The notes: generated by a model not told the origin, from the sequence alone. Shown: positions 28,792-38,419, numbered from the stretch's first letter. The stretch: DNA of 64,000 bases from Actinomycetota bacterium (GCA_020161315.1 JAIUOH010000006.1:39578-103577), one strand, 5' to 3'. Made by a program: numbers and translations.

Positions 28792-28830
28792 GCGCGGCTC
28801 GCACTTGCCCTAGCACTGTGCGGGCCGCGC
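28792..28830. terminator. Bidirectional hairpin terminator
   Basis: 13-bp stem with one G-U type mismatch (28792-28804 with 28818-28830) between the convergent aminopeptidase and amidohydrolase 2 genes. Confidence 0.75.
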
Positions 28831-28837
28831 CTTTCGG

Positions 28838-30028
28838 TCAGACCGCCCGGCCGTGCTGGAAGATTGCCACCCGCGCGCTTTCTTGCCACAGCGCCTCGGG
28901 ATCTTCAATTGGGTTTCCTGCGAGCAGGATCGCGTCACCGAACGCCCCTACCTCTAGGTTGCCAAGTCGTGAGTCTCTCAGAATCGCGGCGTTGCCCGCG
29001 GTGATCGAGTGCAGCGCGTCTGCGGCACCAAGCGCCTCGACCTGCAGTTGGACGCCACGAAGCTGGTCGTCTTCCATATCGCCCATCAGGTCTGTCCCGA
29101 AGCCCACGCGCACTCCTGCGCGCAGCGCCATTGCGGCGGCCTCCTGTCCCTTTGACAGCACCTCGGCGTTCTTAGCGAGCGAGATCTCATTCAGCCCGAG
29201 CCCGGCGCCGCGACGCCCCATCGCGTCATAGGTCGCGAGAGTGGGCACCAGAGATGTGCCGCGACGGGCCATCTCCTCTGCCGTCGCACTATCAATCAGA
29301 TTGCCGTGTTCGATGCACTCCACACCGTTCTCGATCGAGTGCATCACCGATTCAACGGAGTACGAGTGCGCCGTCACATAGCTCCCGCGTCTCCTGGCCT
29401 CGTCGGCAACCGCACGGAGCTCATCTGCCGAGTACTGCGGAATGCGAACGGGGTCGGTGAGCGAGAACACCCCTCCAGAGGTCATCACCTTGATCGCGTG
29501 CGCACCGGTTCGCAGTCGCTCCCGGACCGCGACGCGCAAGGCATCAACACCATCGACGACCTCGCACATGTGTCCGTGCGAGAAACAGACATCGACATGT
29601 TGAGAGCGGGGATCGCCATGCCCGCCGGTCTGGCTCAGCGCAGGGCCGGTGTAGAGATAGCGGGGCGAGGCCACCAGCCCTCGCTCGACGGCCTGCGAGA
29701 GGCCAATATCTCCACCGGCGACGTCACGTACGGCAGTGAACCCTCGACGCAGCGCCGCCTCTAAACGTCGGCCCCCGTTCAAGGCGGCGTAACTCAGCGG
29801 CCCGAGCTCATTCTCGAAGCCGATCATGCTGAACCCATAGGCGTGGAAGTGCGCGTCAATGAATCCCGGCACCACCCACTTTCCCGATCCGTCGACCTCG
29901 ACGGCCTCCGCAGCCGCCCGATCCGAGACGAGCCCATCGGTGAAGATGAGATCCTGCTCGACGAACCCGGCCTCGCGCCCGCGCCAGACCTTTGCCCCAG
30001 TGAGAACCGTTGATGTGTGCTCAGTCAT
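28838..30028 (-). CDS. Metal-dependent amidohydrolase (dipeptidase-like), copy 2
   Basis: About 396 residues from the ATG ending at 30028, with AAGGAG upstream. It is closely related to the enzyme at 19525: the same HxH (IDAHFHAYGFS), lysine (IKVMTSGGVFS), histidine (SIEHGNLI-like IEHGNLID) and aspartate (GFGTDLMGD) motifs, and 42 identical consecutive nucleotides (29429-29470 versus 20119-20160). It ends the minus-strand hydantoinase series but is separated from it by a strong hairpin. Hydrolysis of a dipeptide or cyclic-amide-derived N-carbamoyl or dipeptide product is inferred from context. Confidence 0.85.
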   Translation of the reverse strand: MTEHTSTVLTGAKVWRGREAGFVEQDLIFTDGLVSDRAAAEAVEVDGSGKWVVPGFIDAHFHAYGFSMIGFENELGPLSYAALNGGRRLEAALRRGFTAVRDVAGGDIGLSQAVERGLVASPRYLYTGPALSQTGGHGDPRSQHVDVCFSHGHMCEVVDGVDALRVAVRERLRTGAHAIKVMTSGGVFSLTDPVRIPQYSADELRAVADEARRRGSYVTAHSYSVESVMHSIENGVECIEHGNLIDSATAEEMARRGTSLVPTLATYDAMGRRGAGLGLNEISLAKNAEVLSKGQEAAAMALRAGVRVGFGTDLMGDMEDDQLRGVQLQVEALGAADALHSITAGNAAILRDSRLGNLEVGAFGDAILLAGNPIEDPEALWQESARVAIFQHGRAV

Positions 30029-30088
30029 GTATTGCTCCTTCAATTTATGCATACCCGTACCCCACCCGCAGGAAAGCGCGGGCGCGAA

Positions 30089-30135
30089 AACAGCAGTGGG
30101 GGTTCACCGCATCCGCGTGAACCCCCACTGCTGTT
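30089..30135 (-). terminator. Strong hairpin between hyuB1 and amidohydrolase 2
   Basis: Perfect 18-bp inverted repeat (30089-30106 with 30118-30135), beginning 3 nt after the HyuB stop codon on the minus strand. It likely ends or attenuates transcription before amidohydrolase 2. Confidence 0.85.
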
Positions 30136-30137
30136 CG

Positions 30138-31847
30138 TCAGCCAGCTGCGCGCAACTGGGCAGTAGCCGCCTCGTCGATTCGCAGGTCATCGGTAATGAC
30201 CACCCGATAGTCTCGCGCCGCGGCCTCGGGAGAAACGTATCCGTTGCGCAGATCCTTTGTGATCGCACCGAAATCACGATCGAGCGGATCTCCGTAGCCA
30301 CCGCCACCACCCGTGGCGTTCACCAGCAACTCGCCAGCCTCGAGGCGGTTGTAACTGCCTCCCTGCCAGACTTCACGCTCGGTGCCAGGATTCAGAATTA
30401 CGGCGTTCGGCGTCGCCTCGGCGCCACCATCGATGCCCCAGGGCCTCGTGCGGGTCTTGTACACCAGCATGATGCCGGTTCCCGGTGCGGTGAAGCGATA
30501 GGTGCGACTGATACCAACCCCGCCGCGGAACTTGCCCGCGCCACCGCTGTCCTGGCGGTACCCATACTGTTCGAGGAACAGCGGGGTGCGCATCTCAAAC
30601 ACCTCAACCGGGGTGTTGCGGCAGCCCGGCTCCGACAGGTGCATGATGCCGTCTTCGCCGTCGCGCGTAGCGGTACCACCGAAGCCGACCGCCTCGTTGC
30701 TTCCGTCTTGCCAGAGCTCTCCGGTGCGGGGGTTCGTGCCCAGGCCGATGAAGGCGCAGACGTCACCGCCCGACGCGGCCGGGATCAGCTCGGGCATGCC
30801 CTGAGCGAGTGCCTTGAGGATCACCTCGCCCGCGAGAATGCCGGTCCAGAGCGTGAATGTAGGCATCGGCGGCACCGCGTGCACGACCGACCCTTCTTCA
30901 GTGACAACGCGCATGGGGGCGAAGTTGCCCGCAACCACCGGGGAGTCCGGCGTGGTGATCGACTTAAAGATCAGGCACGATGCCGCTTCGGTCAGACCGA
31001 GCGGCACGTTGATCGGCCCCTTCACGTCTTTCGCACTGCCGGTCCAGTCGATCACCATCTCTTCGTCGGTAATGGTGACCGTGCACTGCAGCTTGACGAG
31101 CTCACCGACATCAACCCCGTCCTCGTCGACATAGTCAACAGCGGTCCAGGTGCCCTTCGGAAGTTTCGCCAGGGCGAGGCGCGACAGCTTCTCGCCGTGT
31201 TCGTTGATCGCCTGCATCGCTGCGGTGAGCGTCTCGGGGCCGTACTTCTCGGCGAGCTCCTGCGTGCGTTTCACACCGGTGAAGCACGCCGAAACCTGCG
31301 ACTGGATGTCGCCAATCGTGTGACGTGGGCGACGGCTGTTGAACTTGATGATGTTGTACACGTCTTCGTTGCGTACCCCGCGGCGGTACAGCTTCGAGAC
31401 GGGGAGCATCAACCCCTCTTGCGAGATGTCCGTCGAGTCGAGCACGTAGCCCGGATCTTTCTGGTTCAAGTCGGTGACGTGGATGCGGCACGTCGCGAAG
31501 CCAATCAGTTCATCTTTGTAGTGGATCGGTGCGAATACGAGCGGATCGAGCGCGTGTGCACTTGACCAGTACGGGTAGTTCACGATGAAGACATCACCCG
31601 GCTCCATCGCATCTTTGCCGAGGAAATCGATCGCGTGCTTCACGCCCGCATCGTTACCGCGGGTGAACACCGCGACACCCGGGGTGTCGGCGACCACGTC
31701 ACCGTTTGCATCGTGCAGGCCGATCCCGTAGTCGTGCACCTCGTACACCACGGTGTTGTATGCCGTGCGGCAGAGATTCCTCGCAATCTCCTCAGCTGCT
31801 GCGAGCAGGCCGTGACGAATAATCTCGGTGGTAATTGCGTCTACCAT
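30138..31847 (-). CDS. Hydantoinase/oxoprolinase subunit B (HyuB) 1
   Basis: About 569 residues, covering the full HyuB family length. Typical motifs are the N-terminal DAITTEIIRHGLLAAAEEIA, the metal-site-like segment VNYPYWSSAHALDPLV and the Gly-rich C-terminal part NATGGGGGYGDPLDRD. With HyuA, such proteins open five-membered cyclic amides (hydantoins, 5-oxoproline) or carboxylate ketones in an ATP-dependent way. I chose the ATG ending at 31847: it starts one base after the HyuA stop and is eight bases from GAAGGG, whereas the GTG ending at 31856 overlaps that site. Confidence 0.9.
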   Translation of the reverse strand: MVDAITTEIIRHGLLAAAEEIARNLCRTAYNTVVYEVHDYGIGLHDANGDVVADTPGVAVFTRGNDAGVKHAIDFLGKDAMEPGDVFIVNYPYWSSAHALDPLVFAPIHYKDELIGFATCRIHVTDLNQKDPGYVLDSTDISQEGLMLPVSKLYRRGVRNEDVYNIIKFNSRRPRHTIGDIQSQVSACFTGVKRTQELAEKYGPETLTAAMQAINEHGEKLSRLALAKLPKGTWTAVDYVDEDGVDVGELVKLQCTVTITDEEMVIDWTGSAKDVKGPINVPLGLTEAASCLIFKSITTPDSPVVAGNFAPMRVVTEEGSVVHAVPPMPTFTLWTGILAGEVILKALAQGMPELIPAASGGDVCAFIGLGTNPRTGELWQDGSNEAVGFGGTATRDGEDGIMHLSEPGCRNTPVEVFEMRTPLFLEQYGYRQDSGGAGKFRGGVGISRTYRFTAPGTGIMLVYKTRTRPWGIDGGAEATPNAVILNPGTEREVWQGGSYNRLEAGELLVNATGGGGGYGDPLDRDFGAITKDLRNGYVSPEAAARDYRVVITDDLRIDEAATAQLRAAG

Positions 31848-31848
31848 G

Positions 31849-33897
31849 TCATGCACCCTTCTGTGCGTGGTGGATAGAAATGATGAGTTCGCCGTAGGCG
31901 CCGACCTCGAGACGGTCGCCCTCGTGGAACACGGTGGTGCCCGTGTGCTCGGTCACGACGGCAGGCCCCTCAAGCACGTCGCCGGCGAGCAGCGATTCCC
32001 TTGCGACGAGCGCGTAGTCGGCGACCACGTCATCGGCAAGCACGACCTTGCGCACGCGCCGCTCGAAGGTCTGCCCTTCTGGGCGAGCTTCGATCTTCGG
32101 CAGGGCGGGCTTATCCACGACCCCGATAGCGACGAGCCTGAGCGTCGTAATCTCCACCGGATCATCCATGACGTGACCGTACTGCCGGGCGTGCAACTCG
32201 TTGAACTCTTCGTTGATGACGGTGCGAGGATCCGCCGCATCGCGCGGCAGTTCGACCGCAACCGCGTGCTCCTGCCCGAGGTAGCGCACCTCGACCGAGC
32301 GATGGAAAAGCCGACGCGATTCGTCGAACCCCTCAGCGCTCAGCAGCTGCGCAGCCTCGTGCTCCATTTCTGCAAAGCGGGCCTCGACCTCTTCCGGGTC
32401 GAGCTCCGAGAGCATCTGCACGTTGGTGCGGGCGAGGTCGTGCTGCACATCGGCCATGAGCATGCCGAGGGCAGAGAATGCGCCCTGCCCTGGCGGCACG
32501 ATGACTTCAGGAATACCGAGCTCGCGAGCGGCGTCGACGGCGACGAGGCCGCCCCCGCCGCCAAAGGAGAGCATCGAGAAGTCTTTCGGGTCGTGCCCGA
32601 GCTCGATCGAGATCGCACGCACAGCACCCATGATCTTCGTGTTCGAGATGCGAATCATGCCACGCCCGAGCTCGGTCACCGAAATGCCAAGCTTCTCGGC
32701 GATAGGGGTGAGCGCGGCCAACGACTTCTCGCGATCGAGCGTCAGCTCGCCCCCGAGCGGCGTATCAACTCCGAGATAGCCGATCGCAAGTGCCGCATCG
32801 GTGAACGTCGGTTCGGTGCCGCCGCGACCGTAGGCCGCGGGGCCGGGAACCGCGCCGGCGCTCTTGGGGCCAACCTGCAGGCCACCCGCGTCGTCAAGGT
32901 ACCCAAGGGAGCCACCGCCGGCACCGATCGTATGAATATAGAGCGAGGGAGTGTTGATCGGGAGACCCTCGAACTGCGCTCCCTGGTGTGTGACGGGGGT
33001 ACCATCGAGCACCAGCGAAGCATCGAGGCTGGTGCCGCCCAGATCGATGGTGATGAGGTTCGGGCGCCCGATAAGTTTTGAGAATCCTGCCGCGCCAATG
33101 ACGCCGCCCGCTGGTCCAGAAAGAATCAGGTTCACCGGCTGCTCCCGCGCGGTGGTGGCAGTCATCGCACCGCCGCCTGAGCGCGACATCAGAAACTGTC
33201 CTTCAAATCCGCGTTCGGCGAGTTCGCCCTCCAGACTCTGCAGGTAGTTGCGCATAATCGGCTTGATATAGGCGTCGAGCACCGCAGTGCTGGTGCGCTC
33301 GTATTCGCGGTAGGCGCGCGAGAGCTCGTGAGATACCGTCACCTGCACCCCTGGAGCCTCTTCTTCAAGGATCTCGCGCATGCGCTGCTCGTTCTGAGGA
33401 GCCACATAGGAGTGCAGGAAAGCCACGGCAACTGCCTCGTAGCCGCGCCTGGCAATCTCGCGGGCGAGCTCTCTCGCCTCCTGCTCGTCGAGCGGTACCG
33501 CGACACTCCCGTCAAAGAGGCTGCGTTCAGTGACCTCGAACGTGTCATAGCGTTCGAGCAGTGCAGCGGGCTTGCGGTACTTGATGTCGTACATCGGCAC
33601 GCGGTCGGTACGACCGAGCAGATACACGTCGCGGAATCCCTTGGTTGCGATCGTTGCGATCCTTGCCCCCGAGCGAGTAAGCAACGCGTTCAATCCGAGC
33701 GTACTGCCGTGATTGAACATCGCTACTTCACTCAGGTTTGCTTCGGCCTTGCCGAACGATTCGAGCACGCCGCGGGACGGCTCCTGCGGTGTCGTCGGTA
33801 CCTTCTCGAATCGAAGCTCGCCCGTCTCTGGCACGAGTTTGACGACGTCGGTAAAAGTTCCTCCCACGTCAACGGCGACGCGAACATTCTTAGTCAT
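31849..33897 (-). CDS. Hydantoinase/oxoprolinase subunit A (HyuA) 1
   Basis: About 682 residues from the ATG ending at 33897, with GGGAGG upstream. The ASKHA-type ATPase signature is intact: VDVGGTFTDVV at the N-terminus, a second phosphate motif TIDLGGTSLDASL, and the adenosine-type motif SFGGGGGLVAVD. The family couples ATP hydrolysis to ring opening of hydantoin, 5-oxoproline or N-methylhydantoin. It is coupled to HyuB (1-nt gap) and preceded by an ABM-fold gene. The substrate is unknown; imino-acid-derived cyclic amides are one possibility given the neighbours. Confidence 0.9.
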   Translation of the reverse strand: MTKNVRVAVDVGGTFTDVVKLVPETGELRFEKVPTTPQEPSRGVLESFGKAEANLSEVAMFNHGSTLGLNALLTRSGARIATIATKGFRDVYLLGRTDRVPMYDIKYRKPAALLERYDTFEVTERSLFDGSVAVPLDEQEARELAREIARRGYEAVAVAFLHSYVAPQNEQRMREILEEEAPGVQVTVSHELSRAYREYERTSTAVLDAYIKPIMRNYLQSLEGELAERGFEGQFLMSRSGGGAMTATTAREQPVNLILSGPAGGVIGAAGFSKLIGRPNLITIDLGGTSLDASLVLDGTPVTHQGAQFEGLPINTPSLYIHTIGAGGGSLGYLDDAGGLQVGPKSAGAVPGPAAYGRGGTEPTFTDAALAIGYLGVDTPLGGELTLDREKSLAALTPIAEKLGISVTELGRGMIRISNTKIMGAVRAISIELGHDPKDFSMLSFGGGGGLVAVDAARELGIPEVIVPPGQGAFSALGMLMADVQHDLARTNVQMLSELDPEEVEARFAEMEHEAAQLLSAEGFDESRRLFHRSVEVRYLGQEHAVAVELPRDAADPRTVINEEFNELHARQYGHVMDDPVEITTLRLVAIGVVDKPALPKIEARPEGQTFERRVRKVVLADDVVADYALVARESLLAGDVLEGPAVVTEHTGTTVFHEGDRLEVGAYGELIISIHHAQKGA

Positions 33898-33940
33898 GAA
33901 TTGCCTCCCTGGCTCTCTGCGTTCTTGGTTTCTGGGGCCC

Positions 33941-34255
33941 TCAGCCACGCTGCACACCGTGGTCGATGCGGTACAAACGCCCGACTCCGATTTCGGCACC
34001 CGCAAGGAGCGCCTCGAGTTCCGGAGCGGTGCGACCACGTCTGGGGTGGTCGAGCCACTCCTGATAGCCAGCCTCGTCAGGCCATTCAGCGATAACGATC
34101 ACCTCACCTGAACCGTCTGCGGCGACTGCGATGTCGGACGAGACCTGACGCGTCAAGTCGAGTGATTCCTGAAGAATGCATTCTCTGCGGTAGAGCTCGA
34201 GAATCCGTTCGGCTTTCTCGGGCGTAGTTTTCAGCGTCAAAACTGAACGGATCAT
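33941..34255 (-). CDS. Small ABM-fold (antibiotic biosynthesis monooxygenase-like) protein
   Basis: A 104-residue dimeric alpha/beta-barrel type protein. The strand-helix pattern MIRSVLTLKTTPEKAERILE, then VIVIAEWPDEAGYQEWLDHP, fits the ABM/YgiN group. These proteins vary in role from quinol oxidation to auxiliary catalysis, so no reaction can be assigned. It is the first gene of the HyuA1-HyuB1 transcription unit, 43 nt upstream of hyuA1, and follows a promoter region with a perfect TGTGCA-type palindrome. Confidence 0.65.
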   Translation of the reverse strand: MIRSVLTLKTTPEKAERILELYRRECILQESLDLTRQVSSDIAVAADGSGEVIVIAEWPDEAGYQEWLDHPRRGRTAPELEALLAGAEIGVGRLYRIDHGVQRG

Positions 34256-34407
34256 ACGATCGCAACTCCTCTGTCGGAAACCAGGAGGCGTGGCGGCCCA
34301 GGGAGTTTTCTGCTCAGAGTCTGAACATCATCGTCCGCGGTCGATCACCCTCGAGGGGCCGGTGAGAACCCGGCTAGAGCGACAGTACCCGCACGTCGAC
34401 AGCGAGC

Positions 34408-34426
34408 CGTGTGCAGAATGCACACG
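34408..34426. promoter_or_regulatory. Perfect CGTGTGCA-N3-TGCACACG palindrome
   Basis: Eight-base arms with a 3-nt spacer (GAA), about 153 nt upstream of the ABM-fold gene start and in the only gene-free gap (34256-34533) of this minus-strand cluster. It matches sites at 27282-27296 and 46032-46046. Confidence 0.6.
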
Positions 34427-34533
34427 AGAGTCAGCGCTCAGAAGTCATTCGGTTCAGTGCCCTCGGAGGCATCGAGCGCACGACTCATCGGGCTGGCGAA
34501 GGGGTCGCCCGTAAGTCGCAAAACTGCCGATGG

Positions 34534-36057
34534 TCAGCTTCCGAGCTGCCCCTCTGATCCACCTCGCAGCGCCGCGAGCATCATGAAGCTCGAGAGCAGC
34601 TTGTCTGGCTCAGCGATCGGAAGCCCGAGCTCCTCCGCGCGACGAACGCGCGCCTGCACGGTGTTGCGGTGCACGCCGAGCATCTCGGCGGCACGAGAGA
34701 TCGATCCTCGGGAAGAAAGATAGCCGACGACCGCAGCGATGATCTCATCCGACTGCGGATCAGCGAGCAACTCCGGCATGAGCATCTCGGCGAGCCTGCT
34801 CGCGAGCGACGACGGGATCAGCCGCTCCAGCATCCGCGTCTCGATCCGACCGAACTCCACGACATTCGACCCTCGTCCGCCTCCCGGGAGCGCCAGACGC
34901 GCCGCGATCCAGGCCTCACGCACACTCTCCGTCAGTTCTGCCTGATCACCGTGCACTCTTGAGACCCCGATGCTCAGCCCCAGAACCCTGGCCACGTCGT
35001 AGTTCTCCCTGATCACGTCTGCAATCGAAGACTCCGGCTCAGACGGCCCTGTCGGCATGAAAGCCAGCCAGCCATCGGCTACCGTAGCGAGCGGAATCTC
35101 TGGGAAGTGGTGCTGCCATACCTGGTGCACTGCGGCGCCAAGGTTCTCGGGGCGTTCGACAAGAATGCAAACCGTCCGGTATCGACTGCCAATGGAGTGC
35201 AGGGCATCAGCAAGCTGGCCGCTTTCTGGCTCGTCGAGCACGCTGAGTTCGGTCGCCCCGACCATGGCGGCGAGCGACATGGTCGGCAAGGACTGCAGTA
35301 TCGAATCGAGACGGGAGCGGTACAGCAGTGCGCGCAGGGAGGGCGCCGCTGCGCGCAGCATCTGCTCGACGTAGTCTCTCGGAAGCGCTTCAACGCCCAC
35401 CACCACAAGACGCGTCTCGGAGTCGTCCGGCCTGATCCGCACTGACACCATTCCTTCCACGGCATCACCGCGACGCTTTGAACCCCCGTGCTTCTGCGCA
35501 GCCCCCTCGTCCACCACGTCGATCGTCACCGTACCGGCAACGTTCACCTGCACTCGGGCACCGTCCAGTTCCCTCGAGATCATGCGAAACATCGCGGGAA
35601 TGCTCTCTTCTTTCGACAGTCGCTCCGAGAACGACTGCACGTGCGCGATCACGCCCGCTCTGGCAATGCCGAGTTGGATCGCCATTTCGATTCCCAGCCT
35701 GGTCACGTCACGCTCCGCAGAGATCAGGGTGACGTCGAGTCGCCGAGCAATCTCGACGGCCGCCTCGGTGATCGCGTGCGCTGGCGCGACAACGGCACAC
35801 GCTCGACGTTCCCACGCATAGTGCAGCGCAGCAGAAACGATCCAGCTACCAGCCGACATCTCGTTCGCGAGCAGCACGATCGTATCCGGACCGACTGCCA
35901 TGACCTCCTCGACCTCCGTAATCAGCGCGAGATCTTGCACCCGAGTCGACTGATCCGATTGAAACCTCACCTGCAGATCTGAGAGCGATCGTGATTGCAG
36001 CAGATCCCGAAGGTTTACCGCCTGGCTTGCATAGTGCCCCTGTGCCGAAGACCTCAT
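34534..36057 (-). CDS. PucR-family transcriptional regulator
   Basis: About 507 residues. An N-terminal PucR-like sensory domain (LRDLLQSRSLSDLQVRF-like start, then VGPDTIVLLANEMSAGSW), a central GGDEF-like/CdaR region and a C-terminal helix-turn-helix (SRGSISRAAEMLGVHRNTVQ) are present. PucR proteins regulate purine, hydantoin or other nitrogen catabolism. The start overlaps the DUF917 stop by 4 nt, so it is co-translated with the catabolic genes. It is the best local candidate for the protein that binds the TGTGCA palindromes, but this is inference. Confidence 0.88.
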   Translation of the reverse strand: MRSSAQGHYASQAVNLRDLLQSRSLSDLQVRFQSDQSTRVQDLALITEVEEVMAVGPDTIVLLANEMSAGSWIVSAALHYAWERRACAVVAPAHAITEAAVEIARRLDVTLISAERDVTRLGIEMAIQLGIARAGVIAHVQSFSERLSKEESIPAMFRMISRELDGARVQVNVAGTVTIDVVDEGAAQKHGGSKRRGDAVEGMVSVRIRPDDSETRLVVVGVEALPRDYVEQMLRAAAPSLRALLYRSRLDSILQSLPTMSLAAMVGATELSVLDEPESGQLADALHSIGSRYRTVCILVERPENLGAAVHQVWQHHFPEIPLATVADGWLAFMPTGPSEPESSIADVIRENYDVARVLGLSIGVSRVHGDQAELTESVREAWIAARLALPGGGRGSNVVEFGRIETRMLERLIPSSLASRLAEMLMPELLADPQSDEIIAAVVGYLSSRGSISRAAEMLGVHRNTVQARVRRAEELGLPIAEPDKLLSSFMMLAALRGGSEGQLGS

Positions 36058-37124
36058 ACGTCCAGCCCCAATCCACCGAACGCCTTCGGCCCAGCTAGTT
36101 CAATGCCCTCAGGTGAATACCAGGCCGCGTCGGCGTGCATCACGACGATGTCGATCATATTGCCCACCCAGAGATCCTCGATCGTAGCCGGACTCCCATC
36201 ATGAGCGTGCAACATCGTGATGACATCTGGCACGGAGGCTCGAATCGCCCCGTCAACCAGCAGGATCACCACCTCGTTCTGCACCATCAGCTGCACGATC
36301 CTCCCGTTCGTTTCTTCGACGAGCGCAACGCTTGACGGTCGTGCTGTCTGTCCGGGAAGAGTTCCGCGAGCAAACCAGGCGAGGTCGCTGACCCGCGCTC
36401 TCAACGAGAGCTTGACTCCAACGCTGCGCCGCAGCGCCTCGTACTTCGCATCGCTGTCGTTGTTCGATCCGAGGATGCTCCCGATGGCGATCAGCTTGCT
36501 CAGGCTTTTGCGAACGCCATAGCGTGCGAGCGTTTCGGCGCTCATGGGATAGCTCGCGGTTGCGGCCCAACCGCCGTAGACACCTGCCAGCGCCCTGAGG
36601 AGCCGATCAACTCTCACGGGATCTTCGACCTGCAGAAAGGCGACCTCACCGGTGGCACCGGCCGCTGCGATCGGACCCGCGGGCAGCTTTGCCAGTGTGA
36701 ACACCGTCTGGTTGACCAGGGGAAACACCCGACCCATCGGATCTGCATCGACAACCGGCACCCCGAACTGCATCGCCGCCAGCGGAGGCACTAGCGCGTT
36801 CAGCCCGCCGGCGGCGAGCGGCATAACGCCAGCGATCGGCCTGTCGAGAGAATCTTGGAGTATCTGCAAGCTGCGGGTGAACTCGTCACCCACGGGGCGC
36901 AGGTCAGAGGGAGGTAAGCCGTTGCTCACGTATCCGACCGCTACCACGAGTCCTTCCGGTTCTAGCTCTTCCGGGGAACACAGGTGCAGGGGCGATCCGC
37001 CTTCTCGCAGCTGGATCAGCACCCGATCCATCTGCTCATGCGCCCAGTCAGGGTTGATCATGCAGGCGGTGAAGATCGCTCCGGTATGCAGATCACGAAT
37101 GTGCTGCTCGCCCAGCGCAATCAT
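36054..37124 (-). CDS. DUF917 family protein
   Basis: About 356 residues. The N-terminal domain has the family pattern with the metal- or substrate-loop region VVAVGYVSNG and the conserved PVVDADPMGRVFP. The C-terminal part resembles the beta-rich S-Me-THD-like fold. DUF917 proteins are regularly encoded beside HyuA-type genes, and their function is not established. It is locked into an operon by 4-nt overlaps with both the HyuA-like gene upstream and PucR downstream, so it probably acts on the same substrate. Confidence 0.8.
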   Translation of the reverse strand: MIALGEQHIRDLHTGAIFTACMINPDWAHEQMDRVLIQLREGGSPLHLCSPEELEPEGLVVAVGYVSNGLPPSDLRPVGDEFTRSLQILQDSLDRPIAGVMPLAAGGLNALVPPLAAMQFGVPVVDADPMGRVFPLVNQTVFTLAKLPAGPIAAAGATGEVAFLQVEDPVRVDRLLRALAGVYGGWAATASYPMSAETLARYGVRKSLSKLIAIGSILGSNNDSDAKYEALRRSVGVKLSLRARVSDLAWFARGTLPGQTARPSSVALVEETNGRIVQLMVQNEVVILLVDGAIRASVPDVITMLHAHDGSPATIEDLWVGNMIDIVVMHADAAWYSPEGIELAGPKAFGGLGLDV

Positions 37125-38419
37125 GAGGTTCTCCTCGCGAGCATCTCAGACGGCAACAGCCCGCCCACCCCTCTCACCCGCAACGCGACAGTGTTCGAGT
37201 TCTCATACGAGGCGCCGATCACTCTTGCTTCCAGAATCCGCACGAGCGAGGGAGGCACCCCATTCGACACCAGGCGCACCCGAACCTTGGCTTCACTCGC
37301 AGCGAGCACCTGATCCTTTTCGGCTTCGCTCCTGATTTTGACGTCACGTTCAAGCCATTCCACCACCGGAGCACAGGCCGCACCGAGAGCCGCGAGATCA
37401 ACCTCAGCCGCAATCCCAGAGGCGTCGGCCGCCAAGCCTCGACTGTCGGCACCGGTTCGAACCACTGTCGGCACACCCATCCAGTCGCCGATAAGCCCGT
37501 CACGATTCGGCATGAGCTGCGCCGCTCGCGTTGCAATAAGTTCGGCAGATCCAAGACGAGACCTGGAGGTGACCGTCGGTGTGCCACCCGTCATCTCGCC
37601 AAGCACCGCGCCATCATCGCGTTCGATGACGATCCACCCGTCATCGACCCCAGCCAGCACTGCAGCACCGACGAGCTCGGCGGCTCCGGTCGAGAGCATC
37701 GAGTGCACCGGCTTCACCGCCAGCGCCGAAAGTGGAACTGCCCCTCCGTCATTCGTCATCACGTGCAGGCGCGCCTGGGGCGCATGTTTCGCGACGACTT
37801 TCGCGAGTGAGGTCACGATGCGCTCACCCGACGACAACAGTGCACTGTTAATGACCGCAGTGCGCTCACGTATTGCAAACGAGCTGTTGTGATAGGAGTG
37901 GGAGTGATTCACACTCGCCGGTTTCGCCTCGTTAAAAAGCACCCGACTCGCCTCGACCTCGTGCACTGGATTTACTGACGAGCCAACCCCCGTCACCACA
38001 TAGCGGCGACCCGGGGGCTCCTCGAGCGCGATCGAACGCACCTGCTTCAGGTCCAGAGCAGCGATCTCGTCGCCCTCCTTTGTGAACCCCCCGGTAATGT
38101 GCTCTACCTTGTCGCAGTGGCGTGCGGCTGTCTCTCCGGCGTACTCGTGGGCGGCGTCAATCGGCGGTCGCGGCGCAATGCGCAGGGCGACCACACGCTC
38201 AAGCTCAGACGGCACAAGCAATCGACTTACGTCGAACGTAATCGAGACGGGCAGCTTCTCAGAGTGCGACCCACTGAGCAGAGAATCAAGCGTGCGCTCG
38301 AATGCCGCCGAGATGCCAGGGCCAGGCAGAACTCGTTCGGTCACCGAGCCACAAATCTCGCGTTCAGCGACCGCGACACCATGCAGGGAGTCGCCCGCAA
38401 TGCGCACGCCAATCCGCAT
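37121..38419 (-). CDS. Degenerate stand-alone HyuA-like ASKHA protein
   Basis: About 432 residues from the ATG ending at 38419 (CGGAGA-type ribosome-binding site upstream). The middle segment HVMTNDGGAVPLSALAVKP followed by STGAAELVGAAVLAG is the HyuA core pattern. The phosphate-1 loop, DxGGTxTD in true HyuA, is here IGVRIAGDSLHG, so nucleotide hydrolysis is doubtful. At 432 residues it is also shorter than HyuA (~680). It may be a regulatory or scaffold partner of the DUF917 protein; the two overlap by 4 nt. Confidence 0.7.
   Translation of the reverse strand: MRIGVRIAGDSLHGVAVAEREICGSVTERVLPGPGISAAFERTLDSLLSGSHSEKLPVSITFDVSRLLVPSELERVVALRIAPRPPIDAAHEYAGETAARHCDKVEHITGGFTKEGDEIAALDLKQVRSIALEEPPGRRYVVTGVGSSVNPVHEVEASRVLFNEAKPASVNHSHSYHNSSFAIRERTAVINSALLSSGERIVTSLAKVVAKHAPQARLHVMTNDGGAVPLSALAVKPVHSMLSTGAAELVGAAVLAGVDDGWIVIERDDGAVLGEMTGGTPTVTSRSRLGSAELIATRAAQLMPNRDGLIGDWMGVPTVVRTGADSRGLAADASGIAAEVDLAALGAACAPVVEWLERDVKIRSEAEKDQVLAASEAKVRVRLVSNGVPPSLVRILEARVIGASYENSNTVALRVRGVGGLLPSEMLARRTS

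Noticed and set aside
29859-31565. 568-codon plus-strand open frame opposite hyuB1 and amidohydrolase 2.
   Set aside because: It runs across two real genes and a terminator hairpin and shows no recognisable domain.
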